Shown here one piece after another: positions 18,537-27,988 of a stretch of DNA of 64,000 bases. A program made the position numbers and the translations under genes. The notes beneath the pieces are model-generated. The model had not been told where the DNA came from. It made no database searches and saw nothing but the letters and a program-made list of their open reading frames with translations. How positions within the stretch are numbered: position 1 is the stretch's first letter; the number at the start of each line of letters is the position of its first letter. Source of the DNA: Psychrobacter sp. JCM 18902 (GTDB lineage: Bacteria; Pseudomonadota; Gammaproteobacteria; Pseudomonadales; Moraxellaceae); assembly GCF_904846615.1 (NCBI RefSeq), contig NZ_CAJHBK010000001.1, positions 1,302,001 to 1,366,000 of the forward strand, given 5' to 3'.

Positions 18537-19420
18537 AGTTGACTCCATAAATGGGGGCTTAATAATTTTTCATCATGACAAAAGAGACTTGAAGGTAGCA
18601 TAGGTAAGTTACCTTCAGCTGCCGTTATAATTTCTTGCAACTGATTGGCACTATCTACGCCTACCACAACCTTTTCAATCTGAGGCATAGATAAAGCATG
18701 ACGTATACATGCTTCTAAAGGGGTTAGATTATTTTCCTTTAACCATTCTTCCCACTTTGTCCAAAGCCGTGACCACTGATTAAATTTACTAGATCGTTCT
18801 TTTTTTTCCATCAATAGTAAGCCCTGAAGAAAAATAGACCTTACATGCAAGCTTGTATCTTGAGCTGTTAATGCATCGAAGGCACCTGAGTCTTGCAATC
18901 TTGTATCTAAAACATTAAATGGAACTTGAATTAAGTCAAAGTGAAAATTTCTACTAAGGTTTATAAATTCATTAGGAGAGTAAGTTGAAATTCCTATACG
19001 CTCTGTTAAACCTCCACTCTTTAAGGAATTCAGAGCAGCATATATTTTCGCCCCAATTTCTGAGTGGAGTTGCTCAGGGCGATGAAGAAGTACAGCATTT
19101 ACTTTAGATGTTTTTAACCTATTCAAAGAGCTTGTCATTTGCTCTTCAACCCAGCCTGTGATATCTAAGATATCTTCTGGAATAGAAGGCAATTTAGTAA
19201 CGATATCAAAACTTCCAAGGTTATGCTCACCCAGCACTTTTTCGCTACTACCGTATGCAATTGCAGTATCTAATGTATGGACACCTTTTGCTTGCGCTAG
19301 ATCTAAAATCTTACCTACTTCTGAACTACTTACTTGCCCATTTTTATTAGATATTCCATAAGGCAGACCGAACTGTACTGTCCCTAAAGCAATCTTTAAG
19401 CGAGTATTTTTTTTAAGCAT
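18533..19420 (-). CDS. Aldo/keto reductase family protein in the pseudaminic-acid operon
   Basis: A 295-residue NAD(P)H-dependent aldo/keto reductase with the full catalytic tetrad visible: Asp51 and Tyr56 in TLDTAIAYGSSEKVLG, Lys76 in IVTKLP, and His113 in VLLHRPEQL. It is not one of the six canonical pseudaminic-acid steps. It lies between pseC and the fused gene and overlaps the latter by 4 nt (ATGA), so it should act in the same pathway. A role making a variant nonulosonic acid together with the extra aminotransferase is inferred. Substrate unknown. Confidence 0.87.
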   Translation of the reverse strand: MLKKNTRLKIALGTVQFGLPYGISNKNGQVSSSEVGKILDLAQAKGVHTLDTAIAYGSSEKVLGEHNLGSFDIVTKLPSIPEDILDITGWVEEQMTSSLNRLKTSKVNAVLLHRPEQLHSEIGAKIYAALNSLKSGGLTERIGISTYSPNEFINLSRNFHFDLIQVPFNVLDTRLQDSGAFDALTAQDTSLHVRSIFLQGLLLMEKKERSSKFNQWSRLWTKWEEWLKENNLTPLEACIRHALSMPQIEKVVVGVDSANQLQEIITAAEGNLPMLPSSLFCHDEKLLSPHLWSQL

Positions 19421-19480
19421 ATAAGAAGCCCATATCTCTTATTATTAAATGTAATCTTACTTAAGACGAGCTTACGTCTC

Positions 19481-20644
19481 TTAGTTTTTTAAAAGCAGCT
19501 TCTTAAGATTCGCCACTACTTCTTGCTGCTGTTCATATGATAATATTGGAAACATAGGCAAGCTAATAGCTTCTTTATAATACTGCTCAGCTTCAGGAAA
19601 CTGTCCTGCTTCAAAACCTAACTCTTGATAATAAGGTTGTAGATGTATGGGAATATAGTGAAGGTTCACTAAGATACCCGCTTCACGCATACCATTAAAT
19701 ACTTCAAGCTGAGTTTTAGATATTTTATCTAACTGCAATCGAATCACATATAAATGAAGACCTGAGTAGCTATCATCACTCTGCCAAGGCAGTGTAATAG
19801 GCAAATCTTTAAGTAACTCATTATAACGCTCAGCAAGCTCATGGCGTTTAGCAACATATTCATCTAGACGTTGCATTTGAGAAACACCTAGGGCAGCTTG
19901 CATATCCGTCATACGGTAATTGTAACCAAGCTCCATTTGCTGATAATACCAAGGACCATCAGCCGGCTTAGTCATCAAATTTTCATCACGAGTAATACCA
20001 TGACTTCGTAGAAGATTTAACCGCTCTGCTAATTTAGGATCATTAGTAACCGCCATGCCACCTTCAGCAGTAGTAATAATTTTTACAGGATGGAAGCTAA
20101 ATACGGTAATGTCACTGTATTGACAATTGCCAATAGGCTCATCCTTATACTTACCACCAATACCGTGAGAGGCATCTTCAATAACTTTAAACCCATACAT
20201 TTGTGATAAAGCATAAATAGCGGCCATATCACAAGGCTGACCACTAAAGTGTACAGGAACGACGACTTTAGGGAGTTTACCTTCTTTCTCTGCGATAATA
20301 AGCTTGTCTTGCAATGCTTTAACACATAGATTGTAGGTATGAGGATCGATATCAACGAAATCCACTTGGGCACCACAGTACAAACCACAATTGGCAGAAG
20401 CTACAAACGTATTGGGCGTTGTCCACAACCAATCATCTTTACCTAAACCTAATGCTAGGCACGCAATGTGTAGTGCAGATGTGGCACTATTAACTGCCAC
20501 GCCATACTTTGCATTACAAGCATCCACTACTGATTCTTCAAATGCTGAGACTTTTGGTCCCTGAGTTAAAAAATCAGATTTTAATACCTCGACTACTACA
20601 TCAATATCTTGTTGGCTAATATCTTGGCGACCATAAGGAATCAT
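19481..20644 (-). CDS. pseC: UDP-4-amino-4,6-dideoxy-N-acetyl-beta-L-altrosamine transaminase
   Basis: A 387-residue DegT/DnrJ/EryC1-type PLP aminotransferase converting the PseB product to the 4-amino sugar. It begins IPYGRQDISQQDIDVVVEVL, as PseC does. NSATSALHIACLALGLG, an acidic VIEDASHGIGG (Asp157) and the PLP lysine in FSFHPVKIITTAEGG (Lys188) are visible. The start abuts the pseB stop (TAAATG). After its stop there is a 60-nt gap to the AKR gene. Confidence 0.94.
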   Translation of the reverse strand: MIPYGRQDISQQDIDVVVEVLKSDFLTQGPKVSAFEESVVDACNAKYGVAVNSATSALHIACLALGLGKDDWLWTTPNTFVASANCGLYCGAQVDFVDIDPHTYNLCVKALQDKLIIAEKEGKLPKVVVPVHFSGQPCDMAAIYALSQMYGFKVIEDASHGIGGKYKDEPIGNCQYSDITVFSFHPVKIITTAEGGMAVTNDPKLAERLNLLRSHGITRDENLMTKPADGPWYYQQMELGYNYRMTDMQAALGVSQMQRLDEYVAKRHELAERYNELLKDLPITLPWQSDDSYSGLHLYVIRLQLDKISKTQLEVFNGMREAGILVNLHYIPIHLQPYYQELGFEAGQFPEAEQYYKEAISLPMFPILSYEQQQEVVANLKKLLLKN

Positions 20645-21643
20645 TTAGATGCTCCCGATTTTTTCACGGTTGGTTTCTATCCACTCTTGAAGTTGTTCAT
20701 CGCTCATCCACTCAGTATTATTGTCACTGGCATAAACGAATCCTTCAGGAACACGTTTACCATCTTTGATACGAGCAGGGTCAGTCGCCCATCCATTAAT
20801 AGTTGGCAATATTTTGAAGTGCTCTAAATACTCGTAAGTATAATAAGCGTCTTCTGCACTAATCATTTGCTCATGCAGCTTCTCACCTGGACGAATACCT
20901 ATAACGTCTTGCTTCGCTTCTGGTGCGACGACACGAGCTAAGTCAATCATTTTCATTGATGGAATCTTCTTAACATAGATTTCACCTCCAATCATATCTT
21001 CGAAAGCATGCCAAACCAGCTCAACACCATCTTCTAATGAAATCATAAAACGAGTCATACGTTTATCAGTAATTGGCAGTACACCTTTATCTTTTATAGA
21101 CATAAAGAAAGGAATTACTGAACCACGAGAGCCCATTACATTACCATAACGCACCACTGAGAACTTGGTACCATGCTGACCAGAGTATGAGTTGCCTGCG
21201 ACAAAAAGCTTGTCAGAAGCTAACTTAGTTGCACCATATAAGTTAATAGGGCTACTGGCCTTATCAGTAGATAGCGCAACAACCCCTTTAACACCCTTAT
21301 CGATACAAGCATCAATTAAATTCATTGCCCCGTTAATATTCGTTTTCACGCATTCAAATGGATTGTATTCAGCCGTAGGAACAATTTTGGTTGCAGCAGC
21401 ATGAACTACATAATCCACATCATCTAAAGCGCGGTATAAGCGTTCTTTATCACGAACATCACCGATGAAAAAACGAACCCTGTCATCATTTTCAAAATTT
21501 TTGGCCATATCCCACTGTTTCATCTCATCACGTGAGAAAATTATTATTTTCTTTGGATTATATTTAGCTAAAGTCATTGGTACGAATGTATTTCCAAATG
21601 AGCCTGTACCACCTGTAATTAAAATGGTTTTATCTGTGAACAT
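20645..21643 (-). CDS. pseB: UDP-N-acetylglucosamine 4,6-dehydratase (inverting)
   Basis: A 332-residue short-chain dehydrogenase of the FlaA1/PseB type, the first committed step from UDP-GlcNAc. The NADP site is ILITGGTGSFGN. The catalytic Asp127-Lys128 (STDKA) and Tyr136 (NLYGATK) keep the spacing of FlaA1. The start at 21643 was preferred because GAGG lies about 6 nt upstream; a TTG four codons earlier is the alternative. It is the first gene of the minus-strand operon, so the promoter should lie in the IS-scarred spacer to its right. Confidence 0.94.
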   Translation of the reverse strand: MFTDKTILITGGTGSFGNTFVPMTLAKYNPKKIIIFSRDEMKQWDMAKNFENDDRVRFFIGDVRDKERLYRALDDVDYVVHAAATKIVPTAEYNPFECVKTNINGAMNLIDACIDKGVKGVVALSTDKASSPINLYGATKLASDKLFVAGNSYSGQHGTKFSVVRYGNVMGSRGSVIPFFMSIKDKGVLPITDKRMTRFMISLEDGVELVWHAFEDMIGGEIYVKKIPSMKMIDLARVVAPEAKQDVIGIRPGEKLHEQMISAEDAYYTYEYLEHFKILPTINGWATDPARIKDGKRVPEGFVYASDNNTEWMSDEQLQEWIETNREKIGSI

Positions 21644-21769
21644 AGTTTTCCTCAAAAAAATAGATATTGAAAGTTAAAAGCCAAAACATTATAAATATAG
21701 TCAGTCCAATATAAAATATATATCCAATATCACAAAATAGTTTATTTAATTCATTACCTATCACTCTTG

Positions 21770-21910
21770 GCATAGAAAATTAGCCTACGCCCACTTCTGC
21801 TCGATGGGATTAAGACTAGGATGACAGCCAAAGAATGCGGTGACCATGCATATTGAATGGTTTTTCAATACGTTCCTGCTTATGCTACCTATCACGATCC
21901 CACATGGTGT
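21770..21910 (-). pseudogene. Decayed IS630-family transposase fragment
   Basis: Read on the minus strand, FHKQERIE, then HGHRILWL, then after a frameshift LNPIEQKWA and a stop, follow the order of the C-terminal DDE region of IS630-type transposases (vDNA-FHK, GH-LLWLP-YSPDLNPIE-KWA). Only this end survives, with at least one frameshift and several stops. It lies just upstream of pseB and is the debris of an older insertion. Confidence 0.6.
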
Positions 21911-22010
21911 TTTTAAGCTTGAAATAAGTATGTATTTGTAATAATCACATGCCAATTCGCACTTTTATATACATACTTAATAGCAAGCAGCATCGTTTAT
22001 ACACAACCCA

Positions 22011-22762
22011 ATGACGTTGGATATTACGCTAAACCAGTGCTCATAAAGCGACCTTTCATTAAATGTTGGACGCGATCCAACAGTTTGAAGCACAAAAGAC
22101 TAGATAAAAGAAGCCAAGTGCACTTAGTGTTCAAAAGCAAATACTACTAGCCTTTACTTATTGGTGTGAATACCAGACGCTTTATCACATCAATATAGAC
22201 TACGGAATTTATGAGTCTTTTCCTAGCTAGGTTAGCCGTAGAGTAAAAAAACATACTTGTTAACTCTAGTAATTTTACATTACCCAAAAGCCTTCCTAAT
22301 ATAGGATCGATGATGATGTCAATTGGACACTAGTCGTTGTCGATGTAGCAGAAATCCTTACAGAGCTCACACAAAAACTAAAGAGATTAGTATAGTTGTC
22401 AGAAAAAATAGTATCCCTTAACAACTCGATTGATCACCAATTGGAAAATAAGCTATATATCAGATGTTCAAATCATTAAAGATTCCGCCCAAAAATTTAG
22501 GCTGTATAAGGAAATTTACCCTGACTGACTTCTTAATGATATTAAACTATTAGCTGATAGCGACTATCAGAGCATCTCAAATAAGCCAATCCATACCTAG
22601 CTAAACTCTGTATTATGGTTGAATGTAAAGTAGGCTTAGTCAAAAATTTTAAAATCGTCAACCATAAATATCGCAATCGTCGTTAGCGCTATGACCTCAA
22701 AATAAATCTATTCACTTGTATTGTTAAATTCGATCTTAGCTTATGACTCTTACAACAGCTCT
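22011..22762 (+). pseudogene. Decayed IS5-family transposase, related to the intact copy at 42.4 kb
   Basis: On the plus strand the sequence follows the intact transposase almost end to end, with stops. HKATFH*MLDAIQQFEAQKT is at the start, then QILLAFTYWCEYQTLYHI, then DDDVNWTLVVVDVAE, then LYKEIYPD and KLLADSDYQ, and finally VNHKYRNRR*RYDL. The last 18 bp (22745-22762) match 14 of 18 positions of the intact element's terminal repeat. The left end is not recognisable. Divergence shows a related, old copy, not the same insertion. Confidence 0.85.
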
Positions 22763-22771
22763 ATTGTTCAT

Positions 22772-22807
22772 AAAAAAGCTAAGACCTCAAGTAATCTTAG
22801 CTTTTTT
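22772..22807. terminator. Bidirectional terminator, 3' of ilvE
   Basis: A 13-bp perfect stem (AAAAAAGCTAAGA with TCTTAGCTTTTTT) around a 10-nt loop, with A and T tracts on both sides. It lies 27 nt past the ilvE stop on the minus strand. Confidence 0.85.
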
Positions 22808-22833
22808 TATCTCATACAACATAATTTTAAATA

Positions 22834-23763
22834 TTAATCAATAAAACTTAACCAATCCATATACTGCTCATTGCGACCATGGACCACATCAAAGTACAAG
22901 GTCTGTAGCTGCTCAGTCAAAGGTCCTCGGCCACCATTTCCGATATTACGATCATCATATTCACGGATAGGTGTGACTTCAGCCGCCGTACCCGTCATAA
23001 ATATCTCATCCGCCAAATAAAACTCATCACGAGTGATGCGACGTTCAACGACCTTGATGCCTAGATCATCAGCAAATTGAATGATAGTACGACGCGTGAT
23101 ACCGTCAAGTGCACCGCCCGCTAAATCTGGCGTATGTAGCACACCATCTTTGACTAAGAATAAGTTTTCGCCTGCCCCTTGGCAAACATAACCCTGCGGA
23201 TCCATCAAGATAGCTTCGTCATAGCCATTACGAGTGACTTCTTGGTTCGCCATGATAGACACAGGATAGTTGCTCGAGGCTTTTGCCTTACACATGGTCA
23301 CATTGGTCATATGGTGAGTAAATGAAGAAGTTTTTACACGGATACCGTTTTTGATACCCTCTTCACCCAGATAAGCGCCCCAATGCCAAGCAGCAACCAT
23401 CGCATTGATACTATTATCACGTGACGATAAACCAAGCTTTTCTGCACCGACCCAAATGAGCGGACGAATATAGGCTTCTGCCAAGTTGTTTTGCTTGACC
23501 ACATCTTTGTGCGCCTGCTCCAGAGTCGCTGCATCAAACGGTACATTCATTTGAAAGATTTTTGCAGAGCCTAACAGACGCTCGGTATGCTCTTTTAGGC
23601 GAAAAATTGCCGTACGATTATCAGCGGTTTGGTAAGCACGCACACCTTCAAACACAGCCATGCCATAATGCAAGCTATGCGTCAGCACATGGACTTTGGC
23701 ATCTGGCTGCTCAATCATTGTGCCATTCATCCAAAGCTTACCATCTTGTGTTGCCATATTCAT
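22834..23763 (-). CDS. ilvE: Branched-chain-amino-acid aminotransferase
   Basis: A 309-residue fold-type IV PLP transaminase for the last step of leucine, isoleucine and valine synthesis. LWMNGTMIEQPDAKVHVLTHSLHYG opens the protein as in IlvE. SSNYPVSIMANQEVTRNGYDEAILMD carries the PLP-lysine region and CQGAGENLFLVKDG the family signature. Length is as in E. coli (309). Monocistronic with a strong terminator. Cytoplasmic. Confidence 0.95.
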   Translation of the reverse strand: MNMATQDGKLWMNGTMIEQPDAKVHVLTHSLHYGMAVFEGVRAYQTADNRTAIFRLKEHTERLLGSAKIFQMNVPFDAATLEQAHKDVVKQNNLAEAYIRPLIWVGAEKLGLSSRDNSINAMVAAWHWGAYLGEEGIKNGIRVKTSSFTHHMTNVTMCKAKASSNYPVSIMANQEVTRNGYDEAILMDPQGYVCQGAGENLFLVKDGVLHTPDLAGGALDGITRRTIIQFADDLGIKVVERRITRDEFYLADEIFMTGTAAEVTPIREYDDRNIGNGGRGPLTEQLQTLYFDVVHGRNEQYMDWLSFID

Positions 23764-24046
23764 TTTATAATCCTTATGTTAGCACTAACGGCTATTTTTT
23801 TAGGTATAGTCGACGCACGTATAAATGCTTCGACTAGAGGTTTTAATTAATCGTATCTATCAACATCATATGATAACACCGCAGCGTCAAATTTTATTGC
23901 TAAAATATAGTGTTATCCTTACTAAGAAATAACCAACAACTGACAGCTTTATCGTAATGTGTCGCCGATTATATCACTGGCGGTGCTAGCAAATGAAATC
24001 TTTTAGTTTGAGTATCACAGGCTATTATTTATAAGCAAAAACCTTC

Positions 24047-26947
24047 TTAAGAATTGGGCGAATCGTCATCTGCCAAATTAACACCCATCAAATGTTGCCA
24101 TTGCGCTTGTACTAATGCTCGTGTTTCTTTCCACAGTGACTCATCCACCAATAGCGATTGCTCTGATAGTGCCAATTGATGAGTAGCAGCACGAATTCTG
24201 AGGTAGGCATCCGTTAAATCTTGGCAGACTTGCTCCTCCCAAATACCCAGTGATGCCACTTCTTCGAAAATACGAACGTTGTCGCTCCATTTGGTCAGGC
24301 TTGGATGCTCATGCGAATAAGCCAATACTGCAAATTGCGCTAAGAACTCGATGTCGATGATCCCGCCTGCATCTTGTTTAAGATGAAACTTACCTGCTTG
24401 TTGTTGCCATTGACTGGTGCCCAGATGTTTTTGCATCTTAATACGCATACTGGTGACTTCTGTACGCACCTGCTCTATCGTGCGCGGTAATGATAATACG
24501 TCTCGGCGAATATCACAAAAGCGGGCCGTCACTCGCTTGTCACCGCAAATCGCTCGTGCCCGTACCAAGGCTTGATGCTCCCACGACCATGCCTTTTCTA
24601 GCTGATAGGTTTCAAAAGCATGACAAGACACCACCATCATGCCAGCATTACCTGAGGGGCGCAGACGCATATCAATCTCATAAGCGCGGCCATCTCGAGT
24701 TTGGGTGTTGAGATAGTTCATCAGCTTTTGTACCAAACGGGCAGCAAACTTCATACCGCTGACTGATTTTTCACCCGTAGTCATGCCCTGCTCTTTTATC
24801 TTATGCAAAAACACCAGATCCAAATCTGAAGAATACGACAGCTCTAGCCCGCCAAGCTTGCCATAACCAATGATGGCAAAACCGCAGTCTGCCTCAGTCA
24901 CTGGGTCGCCATCTTGACCAATAGGATAGCCGTAGCGTTTGACAATTTCTGCAAAAGCCCGTTCTAATGCGGCTTCTAGTACCACCGCTGCGATATAAGT
25001 GAGAGAATCCGACACCTTCATAATCGGACGCTCAGCCAATACATCACTGGCGGCAACCGCCAACACTTGGTTCTTCTTAAATAGTCTTAATACGCTGAGC
25101 AGCTCTTCTTCGTCATTAGGCTCTACGCGCAATAGTTGTTGACGCAAAATATCACGCAACTCTGGCTTGTCCGGCAAGTGGCGATAGCGCTGCTGTAAAA
25201 AAGTATCTAAGAGCACAGGATAATGTGCCAACTCTTTGGCAATCCAAGGACTGGCCGATAGCATGGGTATCAGCTCAATTGTCGCATTGGGATTTTCTGC
25301 AATCATCACCAAATAGATAGAACGACGACAAATCGCTTCGAGTAATGTAATGAGACGCGGCAAAGCGGTATTGGCCAATTGCTGCTGCTCTTGATGAGCG
25401 AGTAACGCATGGATAATCACAGGATAAGCGTCATCCAACCGCTCGCGAGCCTCATCGCTTAAGTTAGCGACCATCTTTGACTGCCAAAAATCTTGTAATA
25501 GCACTCGGTTTTCTGCCGTTAGCACATCATTCAATCGTGCAATCTGTTCATCAAGATGTTCGGGCTCAAGATCTGTGTCTTCATGATCCGGTACCTGACG
25601 TTCGGTCACCATACGCTCAAAGGGAACATTGACATTGTCTCGGTGGTGGTTGAGGGTATCTAACAGTGCGTTCCACTCGTCAAACCCAAGGGTAACCGCC
25701 AAGTTATACTGCCACTGCGGATCATGTGGCAGGCGCTGAGTCTGTTGATCATTAATCGCTTGAATGGCGTGTTCAAGCCGACGTAAAAAACGATACGCGG
25801 CTTGGAGCTCTTGATAAGTAGTCCTCTCTAGATACTCAAGCTTATGTAATACCTGCATTGCTTGTAAACAAGATTTCACCTGTAATTGAGGATGCCTGCC
25901 ACCATAAATCAACTGAAAGGCCTGCACAATAAACTCAATGTCTCTGATACCACCAGCACCCAGCTTGATGTTATCCAAATCCTCCCGCTGAGCGACTTGG
26001 TTTTGAATAAGGGATTTCATCTCCCTGAGCGCTGAAAAAGCACTATAATCCACGTAATAACGGAAAACAAAGGGCTTAATGAGCGCTTGTATCTCATCAT
26101 AAAACGGCTGTTCTAGCTGCCCGACTACTCGCGCTTTTAGCCATGCAAAACGCTCCCATGCACGTCCATGTTGAGAGAAGTACTTCTGTAATGCGGACAG
26201 ATGAATGGCCAAATCACTACCGTCACCCCAAGGGCGCAAACGCATATCGACCCGAAAGACAAAGCCATCAGCCGTCTTTTGATCCAGTAATTTAATAATA
26301 CCTTGACCAAGCCTTGTCATAAACCGCTTATTATCTATGCTGCGCGTGCCTTTTGATTTATCACCGCTGGTTACACCACGAGCCTGATGAACAAAGATAA
26401 GGTCGATATCACTCGATAGGTTCAGCTCATGAGCGCCAAGCTTACCCATCGCCATAATCGCCATGTCATCAATTTGCACGTTACCTTTAGCATTGACAAA
26501 AGTCGGTTCGCCGTACTGTTTAATCAAATGCTGGTAGGTATAATCTTTGGCAAATGAGATACAGCCGTCTGCAAACTCAGACAGCTCGTCGGTCAATTGC
26601 TCAAGTGCTATCAGTTGTAAGGCATCTTGCCAAATCCAGCGCATCATCAGCAGTGTACGTAGATGACGCAGGCCACTCATCACCTTCACTTCATCAGCAA
26701 GTTGGTAATTATCATCTAACGTATAATCTTGAATCAAATCATCGATTTGCTGCCGAGTTAAGGTTCGATCTAACGGGTAGCTACGTAAAAACGTTTGGCA
26801 TGAAACCGTTCGACTCTCCCAAATTTGATAAGCGAACTCGCTTGCCGTCTGCAATATATGCAGCTGTTCGGTTGTATACTGACAATCTGTACCATAGGTT
26901 GCACGTGAAGGCATAGCGGGTGACATAGGGAACATAACTCCTTGCAT
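24047..26947 (-). CDS. glnE: Bifunctional glutamine synthetase adenylyltransferase/adenylyl-removing enzyme
   Basis: A 966-residue protein (E. coli 946) with the expected duplicate layout. Two GlnE nucleotidyltransferase halves each show a G-S/YSSDLDL/IF site: AHELNLSSDIDLIFVHQ near residue 180 and GLELSYSSDLDLVFLHK near 705. Each is followed by a PII-uridylyltransferase-like helical domain, with GAGGIRDIEF and DAGGIIDIEF. It attaches and removes AMP on glutamine synthetase in response to PII. The exact start is unclear: AAGGAG lies after the first ATG, 2 nt before a second (26935) and 11 nt before a third (26926). Confidence 0.95.
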   Translation of the reverse strand: MQGVMFPMSPAMPSRATYGTDCQYTTEQLHILQTASEFAYQIWESRTVSCQTFLRSYPLDRTLTRQQIDDLIQDYTLDDNYQLADEVKVMSGLRHLRTLLMMRWIWQDALQLIALEQLTDELSEFADGCISFAKDYTYQHLIKQYGEPTFVNAKGNVQIDDMAIMAMGKLGAHELNLSSDIDLIFVHQARGVTSGDKSKGTRSIDNKRFMTRLGQGIIKLLDQKTADGFVFRVDMRLRPWGDGSDLAIHLSALQKYFSQHGRAWERFAWLKARVVGQLEQPFYDEIQALIKPFVFRYYVDYSAFSALREMKSLIQNQVAQREDLDNIKLGAGGIRDIEFIVQAFQLIYGGRHPQLQVKSCLQAMQVLHKLEYLERTTYQELQAAYRFLRRLEHAIQAINDQQTQRLPHDPQWQYNLAVTLGFDEWNALLDTLNHHRDNVNVPFERMVTERQVPDHEDTDLEPEHLDEQIARLNDVLTAENRVLLQDFWQSKMVANLSDEARERLDDAYPVIIHALLAHQEQQQLANTALPRLITLLEAICRRSIYLVMIAENPNATIELIPMLSASPWIAKELAHYPVLLDTFLQQRYRHLPDKPELRDILRQQLLRVEPNDEEELLSVLRLFKKNQVLAVAASDVLAERPIMKVSDSLTYIAAVVLEAALERAFAEIVKRYGYPIGQDGDPVTEADCGFAIIGYGKLGGLELSYSSDLDLVFLHKIKEQGMTTGEKSVSGMKFAARLVQKLMNYLNTQTRDGRAYEIDMRLRPSGNAGMMVVSCHAFETYQLEKAWSWEHQALVRARAICGDKRVTARFCDIRRDVLSLPRTIEQVRTEVTSMRIKMQKHLGTSQWQQQAGKFHLKQDAGGIIDIEFLAQFAVLAYSHEHPSLTKWSDNVRIFEEVASLGIWEEQVCQDLTDAYLRIRAATHQLALSEQSLLVDESLWKETRALVQAQWQHLMGVNLADDDSPNS

Positions 26948-27143
26948 AGAGAGATAAGACTACGTGAACTTAGCGCATAAGTTTATCGTTTTTTCTTACG
27001 AAGCAGTCACAGCATCAACTAACGATACGCAATATGTCAGATATTTAATATAAAACTACGTTTAATGACAGTGACCCTATTTGCTTTTGAGCACTTTATG
27101 GTAGCATAAACAACTTTAGCGCAGATGATTGAAAAGAGCTCTT

Positions 27144-27560
27144 ATGACAACCATGACCCCATTGCTTCTGATTACTGCTGATCCTAGCCACCCACTTGCC
27201 CATTTAGCGCTACGTTATGCACGCGCTTATCTGACAAATGCCGCCAATAATAAAGATACCAATGATAATGTCACCTTAAACGTGTTTTTTTATGGCGATG
27301 CAGCTCATACTGCCAATGGTTTACGCTGGCAGTCGGCGGATCAAATTAATTTGACCAAAGAATGGCAAACGCTCGCTGAGCAGTTCCAGTTAGCGCTGCC
27401 TGTCTGTGTCAGTACTGCACTCAGTCGCGGCATTAGCGACACGGATAACAGCAAACGCCATCAACTTAATGGTGACAACCTTGCCACCGGCTTTTCACTG
27501 GTCGGACTGAGTGAGCTTGCGATGATGATGCAAGGCGACTGTCGTTTGATGCAATTTTGA
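27144..27560 (+). CDS. tusD: Sulfurtransferase TusD homologue
   Basis: A 138-residue DsrE-like protein. TusD takes sulfur from TusA within the TusBCD complex on the way to 2-thiouridine at tRNA position 34. Family features are LLLITADPSHPLAHLALRYARAYL, NVFFYGDAAHTANGL and the candidate sulfur-carrying cysteine Cys88 in LPVCVSTALSRG. ATG 27144 has AAAGAGC about 7 nt upstream; a TTG five codons earlier is less likely. First gene of the tus cluster. The middle is longer and Asn-rich compared with E. coli (128 residues). Confidence 0.9.
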   Translation: MTTMTPLLLITADPSHPLAHLALRYARAYLTNAANNKDTNDNVTLNVFFYGDAAHTANGLRWQSADQINLTKEWQTLAEQFQLALPVCVSTALSRGISDTDNSKRHQLNGDNLATGFSLVGLSELAMMMQGDCRLMQF

Positions 27561-27631
27561 TGACTTGCCGTGCAGACAGATTACATCTTATGATAATAAC
27601 TGTCAGCGACCAATTAGATTAGGAATTAACC

Positions 27632-27955
27632 ATGAAATTATTAATTCAGCTGCTCACGCCGACTGAAATGGCGAGTTATGAAGGCTGTGCGCTTGCATTA
27701 ACGCTAGCCACCTTTGGTCATGAAGTACAGCTGTATTTGGATGCGCCTGTTTTTGGCTTATTGATGCAGCCTGCGTCGCGTTTGCATGGCATGATTCAGT
27801 CGCTTGAGCTATATGACATGCCAGCCGCTTGGCTACCTGACGATGTCTTTAGCGGGTGGGTCACGGGTATGCTGCCTATTGATTTGGCTTCACAATTGAC
27901 ATTGATACCTGAAGTGGTGAACGCTTCAGATTTTGAGCAAATACTAAGCTTTTAG
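27632..27955 (+). CDS. tusC: Sulfurtransferase TusC homologue
   Basis: A 107-residue DsrE/DsrF-like protein, slightly shorter than E. coli TusC (119). It begins KLLIQLLTPTEMASYEGCALALTLATFGHEVQLY, the beta-alpha pattern of the fold, and ends without a conserved catalytic cysteine, as expected for TusC. Its position after tusD and before tusB/tusE carries much of the assignment. Start has AGGAA upstream. Confidence 0.8.
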   Translation: MKLLIQLLTPTEMASYEGCALALTLATFGHEVQLYLDAPVFGLLMQPASRLHGMIQSLELYDMPAAWLPDDVFSGWVTGMLPIDLASQLTLIPEVVNASDFEQILSF

Positions 27956-27988
27956 CCTCGCAATTTTATTTGTAATACTTTAAATACT

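Noticed and set aside
26554..26916. 120-codon frame opposite glnE
   Set aside because: Antisense shadow of glnE with no start signal or recognisable domain.
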